13,894 nucleotides of DNA from Baffinella frigidus. Taxonomy: Eukaryota; Cryptophyceae; Cryptomonadales; Baffinellaceae. The stretch covers positions 386,651-400,544 of the forward strand of contig MU646309.1 in NCBI GenBank assembly GCA_026770585.1. The letters run 5' to 3'. The translations under genes and the position numbers were made by a program. Every line of letters starts with the position of its first letter. Positions within the stretch are counted from its first letter, which is position 1. A model generated the notes under the pieces. That model searched no databases, had not been told where the DNA came from, and was given only the letters and a program-made list of their open reading frames with translations. This document shows positions 1 through 6,805 of the stretch, piece after piece.

Positions 1-57
1 AACCCTGAACCCTGAACCCTGAACCCTGAACCCTGAACCCTAAACCCCAAACCCTCA
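1..57. repeat. CCCTGAA telomere-type tract, left end
   Basis: About six head-to-tail heptamers CCCTGAA grade into CCCTAAA and CCCCAAA. The G-rich strand (TTCAGGG/TTTAGGG) is the minus strand, which is the orientation expected for a left chromosome end. The same orientation at the right end means this need not be a true terminus. Runs of GGG on the minus strand could form G-quadruplexes. Confidence 0.9.
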
Positions 58-97
58 GTTCGTGGTCCCCCCCGACGCCTGGGGGGGGTCTGAAAAG

Positions 98-153
98 TGC
101 GTTTAAACCCTAAACCCTACTTTTCAGGGGTTAGGGTTTAGGGTTCAGACGCA
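98..153. repeat. Head-to-head telomeric fold-back
   Basis: Arms at 98-119 and 132-153 are inverted copies (22 bp with two mismatches) joining CCCTAAA repeats to TTTAGGG repeats across a 12-base spacer. This reverses telomere repeat polarity locally and could fold as a hairpin. Confidence 0.75.
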
Positions 154-203
154 TTTGGCAGAAACCCCAAACCCTAAACCCTAAACCCTGAACCTACAAC
201 CTG

Positions 204-263
204 TGGGGATGCAACCCCGTGTAGGATGACCGGAGTGACTTTACACACGGGGTTGTATCCCCA
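204..263. repeat. 60-bp inverted-repeat hairpin
   Basis: Arms 204-222 and 245-263 are complementary over 19 positions with a single G/T pair (211/256) and a 22-base loop. It lies between telomere-like repeats. It could be a tiny MITE or a structured element; no duplicated target site is obvious. Confidence 0.7.
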
Positions 264-311
264 GAAAACCCGAACCCCGAAATTTGCAGGAGCCAGCATA
301 GTGAGAGGGGT

Positions 312-856
312 GTGAGCGCGTGGTCAGCCGGCGGCGGTGATATATATTTATACATATATTTTTATATATTTTTATATATATTTATATTCATATATATATA
401 TATATTTATATATATATGTATATATGTATATATATATATGCAGGACGCGCACGGCGACACCAATGTTCTAATTCGCGATCTCCGAAAACGCCGGAACCCG
501 GAACACTAACCCCGCAATTGTTGGCAGGATCCACGCCAGATTTTTGGAAGGTGCCGCCAAAAGTCGATTTCCCCTGAAGGAAGTGGTTTTCAAAAGTCAA
601 AGTCCTATCCTGTAAGGTTCTAAAAAATTCAACCCCCTCCTGGGCTCTGGCGTGGAACGGGCGGGGTGTGAGTGCGAGGTCAGATGGCGGCTTGGGGGGT
701 TATTCGATGGAGGATCCGAAACCCTAAACCCGACCCCCGAAACAGGAGCCAACAAAGTGGGAGGGGTGTGAGTGGGCGGTTGGACGGGGGTGGGGGGGGT
801 CATTCGATGGAGGACTATGGAGACAGGATCGATACCTTCGAGGCCTTCCAATCCCG
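312..856 (+). pseudogene. Three copies of an S/G-rich coding-like module; third copy is part of an exon-like segment 746-856
   Basis: Function unknown. Three diverged copies start at 312, 668 and 768 and read VSAWSAGGG, VSARSDGGL and VSGRLDGGG in the same relative frame, each preceded by GGGGTGTGAG- or GGGTGTGAG-like bases. The upstream AGGAGCCA(G/A)CA(T/A)AGTG sequence is shared by copies 1 and 3. In copy 3 the frame runs on through HSMEDYGDRIDTFEAFQSR to a GGTAAC junction at 856/857. That 111-bp segment begins just after AAACAG at 740-745, so it has acceptor-like and donor-like edges. AGC/AGT is a synonymous difference between copies. It could be an exon relic or chance reading of a repeat. 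Confidence 0.35.
339..440. repeat. AT microsatellite
   Basis: About 100 bases of nearly pure TATATA/TTTATA alternation interrupt one copy of a GC-rich repeated segment (288-338). It is a low-complexity tract; translated frames across it are I/Y-rich artefacts. Confidence 0.9.
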
Positions 857-879
857 GTAACCCTACACCTTGACCCCTA

Positions 880-930
880 CGCCCTGAACCCTACACCCCA
901 AGCCCTGCACCCTGAACCCTGCACCCTCAA
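880..930. repeat. CCCTACA/CCCTGAA/CCCTGCA telomere-like block
   Basis: Degenerate heptamers on the C-strand in the plus direction. A similar block resumes at about 1070-1160 with CCCTACA and CCCTGAC forms. Confidence 0.75.
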
Positions 931-932
931 TC

Positions 933-968
933 GAGGGGAAGCAGCAGGGTGTAGTGCTGCTTCCCCTC
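933..968. repeat. Perfect 14-bp hairpin
   Basis: Arms 933-946 and 955-968 are perfectly complementary (GAGGGGAAGCAGCA) with the 8-base loop GGGTGTAG. There is no T-run after it, so it is not called a terminator. Confidence 0.85.
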
Positions 969-969
969 A

Positions 970-1043
970 CCACACAGTGGGCTTCGCAGATCGGACCATT
1001 TAGTTTCGCGGTGCTAATCAATAATTGCTCGGTACAAAGACAT
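970..1043. repeat. Dispersed repeat: CACACAGTGGGCTTCG end plus GACCATTTAGTTTCG copy
   Basis: 970-986 resembles the left end of the 5136-5273 inverted-repeat element. 984-1043 matches 6424-6480 and, more weakly, 6747-6799 (CCATTTA-GTTCG...GGTACAA-GACAT). It is a fragment of dispersed elements, not coding. Confidence 0.6.
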
Positions 1044-1209
1044 GCGTATGGAGACAGGATTCAATCCCGGTAACCCTACACCCTGACCCCTACGATTTCA
1101 ATCCCGGTAACCCCACACCCTGACCCCTTCGCCGTGCACCCTGAACCCTACACCCTCAAATCTGGAGACAGGATCGATATCTCCGAGGCGTTTCAGTCCC
1201 GGTGCTGCT

Positions 1210-1395
1210 TTAGGGTTTAGGATTTGGGGTCTAGGGTTTAGGGTTTAGGGTTTTGGGGGGAGACAGGAGACAGGAGACAGGGGGGGGCTGGAGCGCGAGG
1301 AGAGATGAGGATGTGCGGGCACGCGGTTAGCGTTTAGGGTTTAGGGTTTAGAGTTTAGGGTTTAGGGTCTAGGGTTTAGGGTCTAGGGGTTAGGG
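1210..1395. repeat. TTTAGGG-orientation telomeric blocks
   Basis: Two G-strand blocks (about 1210-1250 and 1328-1395, TTTAGGG and TCTAGGG) are inverted relative to most blocks in the window. Between them are GGAGACAGG triplets and a G-rich stretch. Confidence 0.85.
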
Positions 1396-1585
1396 GCACG
1401 AGACAGAAGCGGGTAGAGAGACGATTGATAACCGTCGAGACGTTTCAGTCCCGGTAACCCTACACCCCACATTCTATCCCTTGAGTGGCGAGCAGGGTCA
1501 TACGCCCTACGGTAGGGCCCTAGGACTCGCGCAGGGCGAGTTAGGGGGAATATTCACCTTATGGGCACTTGAGGGATACTAGATG

Positions 1586-1645
1586 TAGAGACTCTACAAT
1601 AGAGATAGAGACCCTATAATAGATATAGAGACGGTACAATGGATA
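1586..1645. repeat. 20-bp minisatellite, 3 copies
   Basis: TAGAGAC..TA.AATAGA-A units start at 1586, 1606 and 1626. The array is flanked by matching GGCACTT(G/A)AGGGATA segments at 1564-1578 and 1650-1664. A GTATACGGTCTC pair follows at about 1697 and 1718. Confidence 0.85.
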
Positions 1646-1811
1646 TATAGGCACTTAAGGGATAGACCCTGGGGTGGCGCGTGGAGGCGGTATCCAGTAT
1701 ACGGTCTCAACATCTCGTATACGGTCTCTGGAGACGCGCGGGCTGGAGGGCATCGACATTTTCAAGGCGTTACACTTCCGGTAACCCTACACCTTTAACC
1801 CTATAAACCCT

Positions 1812-2350
1812 GTGAGGTTTGAAGCGTTACACGTTGTATAATGTGGGGGTTGTTCCGGCTGGGGGCACGGCGGGGGAGGGAGGGCGTTGTGTACCGTCTG
1901 TTGGTAGGGTGCTCTAGACGTTTTATGACCTAGGGTTGTTTTGGCAGGGGGCACGGCGTGGGCTAGAGGCGGGGCGCGGAACCTCCTGAGGTTTGAAGCG
2001 TTACACGTTGTACAGCGTTACACGTTGTATAACGTATAGCGTTACACATTGTATAACGTGGGGTTTGTGTCGGCAGGGGGCACAGTGGGGGCTGGAGGCG
2101 TCCCCGATCTACCTGCATCCGTTGCTTTACAAAGAGTGTCCTCCACCTGAAGTAGTCGCTTTACAAACGGTCAGTTGCTTTACAGTGAAGTCGCTACTGA
2201 CCCACTTCTGCGGTGTCTGTCAGCAGGGTGCCCGGCGGGGGAGGGAGGTGGGGCGGGGAACAGAAACGACAGGGGCGGTTTCGCGCACTCGTTATAAGTT
2301 GTGTAACGTGGGGTTTGTGTCGGCAGGGGGCACGGCGGAGGCTGGAGGCG
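1812..2350. repeat. GC-rich repeated block (AGCGTTACACGTTGTA and GGCAGGGGGCACGGCG units)
   Basis: AGCGTTACACRTTGTA occurs near 1822, 1996, 2013 and 2037. The unit (T)GTCGGCAGGGGGCAC(G/A)G(C/T)G occurs at about 1851, 1937, 2068, 2216 and 2318. The segments at 2055-2082 and 2305-2332 are identical over about 28 bases, 250 bp apart. A 199-codon frame at 1993-2592 simply reads through these repeats and is not accepted as a gene. Confidence 0.75.
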
Positions 2351-2435
2351 TCCTCGATCAGACGCGGAACAGACGCTCGAGGATATCTTTGATGAGAGAG
2401 TGTCCTCTGTCGAGGATATTCTCGAGCGCATGTAG
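2307..2435 (+). pseudogene. LEDIFDER coding-like terminal module
   Basis: Product unknown. From CGT at 2307 (after a TAA at 2304) the frame stays open to TAG at 2433. Its second half reads SDAEQTLEDIFDERVSS then VEDILERM-stop, acidic and heptad-like, suggesting a short amphipathic helix. LEDIFDER and VEDILER are an internal duplication (CTCGAGGATATC / GTCGAGGATATT). GTGTCGGCAG just upstream could be an acceptor. The AE-x-L..D-x-FD-x-R pattern loosely resembles AAAEHLFPDQFDKR at 7171. There is no start codon, so if real it is a last exon or a relic. Confidence 0.3.
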
Positions 2436-2460
2436 ACCCTCAATCCTCAACCCTAAAGCT

Positions 2461-2497
2461 TGCTGTCTCTCTCTCTCTTTCTTTCTCTCTCTCTTAG
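2461..2497. repeat. CT microsatellite / polypyrimidine tract ending TTAG
   Basis: CTCTCTCTTTCTTTCTCT-type tract ending in CTTAGGG. It has the form of a strong 3' splice acceptor on the plus strand, though what follows is a telomere-like stretch (about 2495-2590) with no recognised exon. Confidence 0.75.
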
Positions 2498-2599
2498 GGT
2501 GTAGGGTCGCCTCCCCCAACCCCCGTAACGCGAAACGCGAAAAGCGACGACACCCGACACCCGAAACCCAAAACCCGAAACCCAAACAGTAGCTGTCCC

Positions 2600-3000
2600 G
2601 GTCCAGCAAACGTACACTATTTTGACAGTTTTTGACGCCTTCGCCAAGAGAAAAGAGCTCCACTTCCCGGTTCAAATTTCCTGGACCAGACCAGGGTCTC
2701 GACACATATACGTCCGGGCGGTAGTTGTATAGTTCATACATCTTTTTTGGCAGAATGCGAAAAGTCGTGATGAAACCTCTGTGCCGGGCTTGTTCAGGGG
2801 GTCGCGGCGATTACCGCACGGATGTTTCATCCACATAGCTGTTCGGCCACTTAGCAGCGACCCAAGATAACCCCCCCCCGGATTCTTGGGGGAAATTCCG
2901 GTTGGAATCCATCGCAATGGATAATATTCTAGTACAAATCGTTGAGATGGACTGCATCCGTGAAGACCCCGGTGGCTGCTAAGTGGTCAATTCCGTATGA
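2600..3000. other. Mostly unique sequence with one 12-bp inverted repeat
   Basis: No gene recognised. CCACTTAGCAGC at 2847-2858 is inverted as GCTGCTAAGTGG at 2975-2986. C- and G-runs lie at 2870-2895. No long convincing frame. Confidence 0.5.
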
Positions 3001-3150
3001 CAAAAACGTGATTGTGTTTTGGCGTTGGTGTTCAGGGGTTCGAGGAGATTGTCGGACGCGGGGCTGGCGACCGCGGGGCTGGCGAGCGTGGGGGGCGTGC
3101 GGACGAGGAGTAAGAAAGAGGAGAGGGAGCTTGGGAGGAGCGCGCAGGGG

Positions 3151-3370
3151 AGGGGAGGTGCGGGGGGGAAGGGGCCGTCGTTTGGACCGGATCGCGCTTT
3201 TCTCCCAGGTTGGTGCTCTTTCTTCTTGTTCTTGGTGCTGAGTTCTGCAAGGGAGTGGGAGGGAGGAGAGGGGAGGTGCGGGGGGGAGGGGCAACAACGG
3301 TCGTTTCGGCCGGATCGGTCTTCGCTCCCCGGTTGTGCTTCTTTTTCTTTTTGTTTAGTTCTCTCACGCA
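3151..3370. repeat. 118-bp tandem duplication, GC-rich
   Basis: Copies start at 3151 and 3269 (AGGGGAGGTGCGGGGGG), followed by diverged GTCGTTT-GGCCGGATCG and CTTCT-TTTTCTT segments. Open frames on both strands arise from this purine/pyrimidine asymmetry and are not accepted as genes. Confidence 0.75.
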
Positions 3371-3400
3371 TAGGACGTCCTAGTGATTGTGCCTCCTGCA

Positions 3401-3585
3401 AGTTATCCCTGAAAGTTATCCGTCTCAAAGTTGTCCCTCACAGTTGTCCGTGTCAAAGTTTTTCCTGAAAGATATCCGTGTCAAAGGCATCCCTGAAAGT
3501 TATCCGTGTCAAAGTTGTCCCTGAAAGTTATCCATGTCAAAGTTGTCAAAGTTGTGTCATCCCTGAAAGTGGCCCGTCTCATCCA
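3401..3585. repeat. 28-bp minisatellite, about six copies
   Basis: CCCTGAAAGTTATCCGTGTC AAAGTTGT-type units start at 3407, 3435, 3463, 3491, 3519 and 3561. The last spacing is lengthened to 42 by an extra GTCAAAGTT. There are no unique spacers, so it is not a CRISPR array. Confidence 0.9.
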
Positions 3586-3619
3586 GAGCGAGGTCAGTCC
3601 ACTCTGAACCAGAACATTT

Positions 3620-3737
3620 ATCTTAAGTCAACTCCCCTCGAAAATCACAGCCTCAAGTCAAATGCCGGCTCCCAGAGCCGGTCCATCTAAACGAAATGGC
3701 AACTTACTGCCGAGGATCAGCTTTGTTGACTTAAGGT
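3620..3737. mobile_element. Inverted-repeat element (CTTAAGTCAAC ends)
   Basis: Perfect inverted 11-mers CTTAAGTCAAC (3622-3632) and GTTGACTTAAG (3725-3735) bound about 114 bp. Inside is a 7-bp hairpin at 3665-3681 (CCGGCTC-CCA-GAGCCGG). It looks like a small MITE; target duplication unclear. No coding content. Confidence 0.5.
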
Positions 3738-3870
3738 AAAAGATCCTGGCTGGCAGTGCAGTCCGCCGCCTCCTCCACTCGAGGCTAGATATATGACTAT
3801 TTTAAAACAGAGATTCCTTCACAAGTGAAGGGGGGAAAAGGGGGGTGTAGTAAATTTCACACAAACAGGG

Positions 3871-3914
3871 GCATTTGATCACGTATCTCCGGGATTTCCC
3901 TGAGATACGTGACC
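3871..3914. repeat. Imperfect hairpin TTGATCACGTATCTC
   Basis: A stem of about 15 pairs with one mismatch pairs TTGATCACGTATCTC with GAGATACGTGACCAA. The TGATCACGT end recurs in the stronger hairpin at 4986-5028. Confidence 0.7.
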
Positions 3915-4090
3915 AAGCCTGCCCGTGACTGGTACTAAATTTAACAACCCCACATTTAAAATGGTGCCCTTTGCAGCCTCGAGTGGGTCTGGCGCCTCCT
4001 CGCGCTACGAACGCGACCGGAAAACCACAGTCGCGTCCTCGCGAGAGTCTCTAGCGGACGAGACAGGGGACGTGCGTGCTGCTTCCAAGA

Positions 4091-4103
4091 CCACGCCAGG
4101 TCA
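4091..4103. repeat. Solo CCACGCCAGGTCA end
   Basis: Matches the terminal inverted repeat of the element at 9490-9712. A second solo copy is at 4812-4824, in the same orientation. They may be orphan ends of a MITE family. Confidence 0.65.
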
Positions 4104-4209
4104 AACCAACTCAAATCAAATTAGAATTCGGGGGTTTGAGGCTCCCTCCTTTGGAAAGTTTCTGCAGGACGAGACAAGGGGAGTGCGTCCTGCTTCGAGT
4201 GAAGCCCCA

Positions 4210-4325
4210 ACTTTAAACCCTAGACCCTAGGCCCTAGACCCTCGACCCTCGACCCTCGACCCTCGACCCTAGACCCTCGACCCTAGACCCTAGACCCTAG
4301 ACCCTAGACCCTAGACCCCAAACCT
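4210..4325. repeat. CCCTAGA/CCCTCGA telomere-variant block
   Basis: At least 14 heptamers, with CCCTAGA and CCCTCGA alternating in sub-blocks. These variants are nearly absent elsewhere, pointing to local amplification from a few units. Confidence 0.9.
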
Positions 4326-4429
4326 TCAATCGTGCTCACGGGATTCCCTAGCGGACGAGACAGGGGGGGTGCTTCCTGCGTCGAGGGGCTCTACCTCGCC
4401 TGGTGAAGCCCCAACCTTAACCCCAAAAC

Positions 4430-4950
4430 CCGAAACCCTAGACCCGCAACCTTCAATCGTAAACCCGAAACACTAGAACCTTCCTCGCCTGGTGATGCCC
4501 CCATCCCGCACCATAGGGGGCTTTCAAGGAAACTCCGTCCAGCAATCTGCTCGCAATGTCGGTTAATAAGATGTGGAGTAGAGCCCAAAAAGTTGCTGTC
4601 GCGGGAGTTCCTCCCACGCAAGAGAGCACAACTGACTGACCTGGGAAAACAAGTCAGTTCACACGGAATTTGTACCAACTTTCCGAAATTTCGATTTTTG
4701 TCTGGGGAGAATGTCAACTTGTGAACTTTCAAAACTCTCGGATTCCGTTTTTTTACTACACGACGCTCTGTCCCACAATCTTGGGTGGTAGCGGACAGAC
4801 TGATTCCAGGACCACGCCAGGTCACACGTGGGGGTTTGTCTAAAATCAACCAATTCGTCTAAAGTTAAATAGTGAAATACACTCTCACTGGAGTGCGCTC
4901 TTGGACCACACGAGGCTATCCATGTGAATACATTCATATGTCAATTATTG
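4430..4950. other. Low-annotation stretch
   Basis: Telomere-like repeats to about 4480, then sequence without a recognised gene. Contains the solo CCACGCCAGGTCA at 4812. A 152-codon minus frame (4391-4849) crosses both this motif and the telomeric block and is not credible. Confidence 0.5.
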
Positions 4951-4985
4951 GATTACCGCCCAGGAAACACGCCAAAAGTCAGCAA

Positions 4986-5028
4986 ATGATCACGTTTCCG
5001 CTCGCTGAGCGGGCGGAAACGTGATCAT
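4986..5028. repeat. 20-bp stem, 3-base loop hairpin
   Basis: Arms 4986-5005 and 5009-5028 pair over 20 positions with a single T/G position (5002/5012) around TGA. It begins with ATGATCACGT. It is preceded at 4959-4979 by a 21-base segment (CCAGGAAACACGCCAAAAG core) repeated exactly at 9564-9584. Confidence 0.9.
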
Positions 5029-5092
5029 CCCCCCATAATTTTTGAAAACGTCCGTATATTCTGTTCGTATGGCCTCGTGTGGGAGAGTGAAC

Positions 5093-5449
5093 ATGCTCGC
5101 GCATAGTGAAGTCAGGTAGTGAAGTGTGGTAGTTACCACACGGTGGGCTTCGAGGGTTTCGTTGGGCCTGGATTTCAGGGGGGTACGTGACCAAATTGCA
5201 CCAGAAAATCTCTAAAGTTAATTGCATCAAGGCAAGTTGACTTTTGATGAAAGGTTCGTAGTCCACCGTGTGGAGTGCGATAGTGAAGTGTGCTCTCTCA
5301 CATAGTGAAGTCGTGCATAGTGAAGTGTGCTCCTCTCACACAGTGAAATCAGATAGTGAAGTGTGCCCTCTCACATAGTAGAGTCGCGCATAGTGAAGTG
5401 TGCTCCTCTCACATAGTGAAGTCAGATAGTGAAGTGTGCTCTCTCACAG
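5093..5449. repeat. ATAGTGAAGT minisatellite, 73-bp higher-order unit
   Basis: The main array starts at 5279 with 73-bp units at 5279, 5352 and 5425, each of two half-units (ATAGTGAAGTGTGCTCTCTC / ATAGTGAAGTC). Two stray half-units at 5100-5130 precede the inverted-repeat element at 5136-5273, which appears to sit inside the array. Confidence 0.88.
5136..5273. mobile_element. Inverted-repeat element, copy 1 (CCACACGGTGG ends)
   Basis: CCACACGGTGG (5136-5146) is inverted as CCACCGTGTGG (5263-5273). The interior, including ACTTGACCAAATT/GTGACCAAATT, TTAAAGTTAA and GGCAAGTTGACTTTTGA, matches 7791-7927 throughout. The two are diverged copies of one element of about 137 bp with no coding capacity. 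It resembles a non-autonomous DNA transposon (MITE). Confidence 0.75.
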
Positions 5450-5513
5450 GTTGGCAAAAGACGGAAGGCGGCGAGATCCTCAAGGCCTTGATGGGAGGCG
5501 GGCTTATCGACAG
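5450..5513 (+). pseudogene. Exon-like segment GGEILKALMGGGLIDR
   Basis: Product unknown. The segment follows GTGCTCTCTCACAG, a pyrimidine-containing acceptor-like end supplied by the minisatellite, and ends GACAG before GTTATT. Read from TGG at 5452 it gives WQKTEGGEILKALMGGGLID, compact and codon-plausible, with a helix-forming EILKALM. The end AGGCxxGCTT(A/G)TCGACAG-GT(T/G)ATT recurs at 5657-5678, about 160 bp downstream, so the exon edge was duplicated. The similarity of ILKALMGGGLID to an ankyrin-repeat tail is weak and not claimed. Confidence 0.4.
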
Positions 5514-5524
5514 GTTATTCACCT

Positions 5525-5656
5525 CACGCATTTTTATTTTATTTTGCGTATTACGAAATCATTTTTTTGGTTTTGTTTTACGCATGCCGAAATCATTTGA
5601 TTTCGTTTACGCATTACGAAATCATTTTTTCTTCGTTTTGCGCATGAAGAAATAGA
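5525..5656. repeat. ACGAAATCATTTTTT tandem repeat
   Basis: Units beginning GC(G/A)T-TACGAAATCATTT start at 5545, 5581, 5611 and, degenerately, 5641 (spacings 36, 30, 30). T-rich, separating the two copies of the LIDR exon edge. Confidence 0.8.
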
Positions 5657-5719
5657 GGCCAGCTTGTCGACAGGTGATTTACCCGCGCGCGTTTTTTTCG
5701 GTTTATCTTCGAATACGTT

Positions 5720-6110
5720 GTATTTGGTGATATATGACTCTGGGTAGGTGACTCTCTCGAGCAATGTTCTGCTCTCGCGTGTCGCCTCCCAGAGAGGCGT
5801 CCTGCGAGTGTGTGGTCCCTCGACGTTGTTCGTTAGATACGTGTTGCACCTGAAATGCCTCCCCAAAAGCCTCTCACACCTGAACTCTCCTCAAGGGCTC
5901 TCGAGAATGCTGGAGGACCCTATTTACATGTGGTGTTGTAAGAATTTGTACCAGTCGCGGGCGGGTTGGTCACGTGCCTGACTCCGTTCGAGTCAAGAAC
6001 CTGACCAATTTCACGAAAGTTACTACACAAATGCCCACTAGTTAAAGCATCTTGGGTTTAATTAGGGTCCTCTTGCGTTCTCGTGTGGTGAGACCGCGCC
6101 TTCCGTAGGT
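5720..6110. other. Unique sequence without recognised gene
   Basis: Short plus frames only (for example 5748-5981, 77 codons). Small inverted repeats TTGGTCA/TGACCAA enclose GACTC..GAGTC at about 5963-6010, but no tRNA fold follows. Confidence 0.4.
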
Positions 6111-6119
6111 TATACAAAG

Positions 6120-6295
6120 AGAACCCTGTACCATCAACCCTAAACACGTAGCACTAAACCATAAATCCTAAACCCTCAACCCTGATCCCCAAACCCCAAA
6201 CCCCAAACCCCAAATCCCAAGCCCCAAACCCCAAGCCCCAACCCCAACCCCCAAAACCCGACACCCCAAACCCCAAAACCCGAACCCTCATTCAC
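6120..6295. repeat. CCCTAAA then CCCCAAA telomere-like block
   Basis: Starts as CCCTAAA variants and becomes mainly CCCCAAA/CCCCAAG (6187-6275). The region directly precedes the CACACACCAG acceptor-like end of the ELIK module. Confidence 0.85.
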
Positions 6296-6303
6296 ACACC
6301 AGG

Positions 6304-6387
6304 ATGTACGAGGATACGTGCAACGACTTTCAGGAGGCAGCCGACACAGAACTCATCAAATCCAAGAACGCTGCCGTCTCCCGCAAG
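6304..6387 (+). pseudogene. ELIKSKNAAVSRK module, copy 1
   Basis: Product unknown. ATG at 6304 starts MYEDTCNDFQ followed by EAADTELIKSKNAAVSRK, ending CGCAAG before GTTTGT (donor-like, 6388). CACACACCAG lies just upstream. The copy at 6527-6580 differs at three bases over 54: ACA/GCA (T/A) and synonymous CTC/CTG and GCT/GCC. It could be a first exon with a start codon, or a relic. The frame continues past the junction only to 6507. Confidence 0.42.
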
Positions 6388-6429
6388 GTTTGTTGTTTAG
6401 GGTTAACCTCCAAGTGGTTTTCGCAGAAC

Positions 6430-6501
6430 GGTCCATTTAGTTTCGTGGTACTGATTGTTGGATTCCTGGTACAAGAACATTACCACGACACTAAATGGAC
6501 C
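6430..6501. mobile_element. 72-bp inverted-repeat element (GGTCCATTTAG ends)
   Basis: Arms 6430-6450 and 6481-6501 are inverted 21-mers with one mismatch, between ELIK copies 1 and 2. One-armed relatives are at 992-1043 and 6747-6799, both sharing ..TTCG.GG..C..AT..TTG...GGTACAA.GACAT. It could be a MITE or an RNA stem-loop source. Confidence 0.65.
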
Positions 6502-6526
6502 TTTTAGTTAAACGTCATTTCGACCG

Positions 6527-6580
6527 GAGGCAGCCGACGCAGAACTGATCAAATCCAAGAACGCCGCCGTCTCCCGCAAG
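6527..6580 (+). pseudogene. ELIKSKNAAVSRK module, copy 2
   Basis: Reads EAADAELIKSKNAAVSRK and ends CGCAAG before GTTCCA. It lacks the MYEDTCNDFQ leader and is preceded by CATTTCGACCG. Immediately after it comes a GA microsatellite of about 160 bases. It lies 193 bp from copy 1. Confidence 0.42.
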
Positions 6581-6588
6581 GTTCCAGA

Positions 6589-6748
6589 GAGATAGAGAAA
6601 GAGAGAGAGAGGCAGAGAGAGACAGAGAGAGATAGAGAGAGACAGAGAGAGACAGAGAGAGTCAAGAGAGACAGAGAGAGCCAGACAGAGAGAGAGAAAG
6701 AGGGACAGCGTGAGAGTGTGAGAAAGAAATAGAGAGAGAGAGAGAAGG
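6589..6748. repeat. GAGA(CA) microsatellite
   Basis: Purine-only GAGAGACAGA-type tract of about 160 bases. Its complement gives L/S-rich minus frames (6508-6836) that are artefacts. Confidence 0.92.
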
Positions 6749-6805
6749 ATCCATTTACGTTCGTGGCACAAATTGTTGAATTGCTAGTACAAGGACATTC
6801 AACAA

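Larger units (their letters stand above)
819..1780 (+). pseudogene. Five copies of the RIDTFEAFQSR module ending at GT(AACCC)
   Basis: Copies lie at 819-856, 1050-1079 (deleted internally), 1164-1201, 1416-1453 and 1743-1780. A further tail FQSR is at about 1096-1108. They read GDRIDTFEAFQSR, GDR..., GDRIDISEAFQSR, RRLITVETFQSR and LEGIDIFKALHFR. Copy 1 against copy 3 has GCC/GCG, TTC/TTT and CAA/CAG synonymous changes and only two replacements, as expected of sequence once constrained as protein. Nearly every copy is followed at once by GGTAACCCTACACC, so the putative splice donor is fused to a telomere-like repeat. Copy 4 needs a one-base shift. No family recognised. Confidence 0.42.
4045..4416 (+). 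pseudogene. Three copies of the LADETG module
   Basis: Product unknown. Copies at 4045-4089, 4159-4200 and 4345-4389 read ESLADETGDVRAASK, FLQDETRGVRPASS and SLADETGGVLPASR. CTA/CTG, GCT/GCG and TCC/TCG are synonymous differences and the residues D-E-T and P/A-A-S are kept. Copies 2 and 3 continue into a shared GAAGCCCCAAC tail (EAPTL) before telomere-like repeats. The first two lie in one frame opened by an ATG at 3925 (101 codons, stop at 4228-4230), but the third is separated by a CCCTAGA block. They could be repeated exon relics or a small repeat protein. Confidence 0.38.

Noticed and set aside
933-968. Hairpin as a transcription terminator
   Set aside because: No T-run follows and the context is eukaryote-like.
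1993-2592. 199-codon plus-strand frame, the longest in the window
   Set aside because: It reads through AGCGTTACACGTTGTA repeats, GC-rich repeats, a CT microsatellite and telomere-like sequence without a recognisable domain. The better-supported LEDIFDER frame overlaps it in another phase.
3019-3468. 149-codon plus frame and overlapping minus frames of similar length
   Set aside because: Open frames on both strands arise from a strand-asymmetric 118-bp tandem duplication; composition is G/R-rich with no motif.
3401-3585. 28-bp repeats as a CRISPR array
   Set aside because: Units are directly adjacent with no unique spacers, in eukaryote-like DNA.
4391-4849. 152-codon minus-strand frame
   Set aside because: Starts near an orphan MITE end and finishes in translated telomere-like repeats (GLGFRVLGLRLGL); no domain seen.
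5963-6010. tRNA-like segment with GTTCGAGTC
   Set aside because: The T-arm stem does not pair and no acceptor, D-arm or A-box is present.
6334-6527. 193-bp spacing of the ELIK copies as the same unit as the 196-bp array
   Set aside because: The intervening sequences are not alike; the similar spacing seems coincidental.
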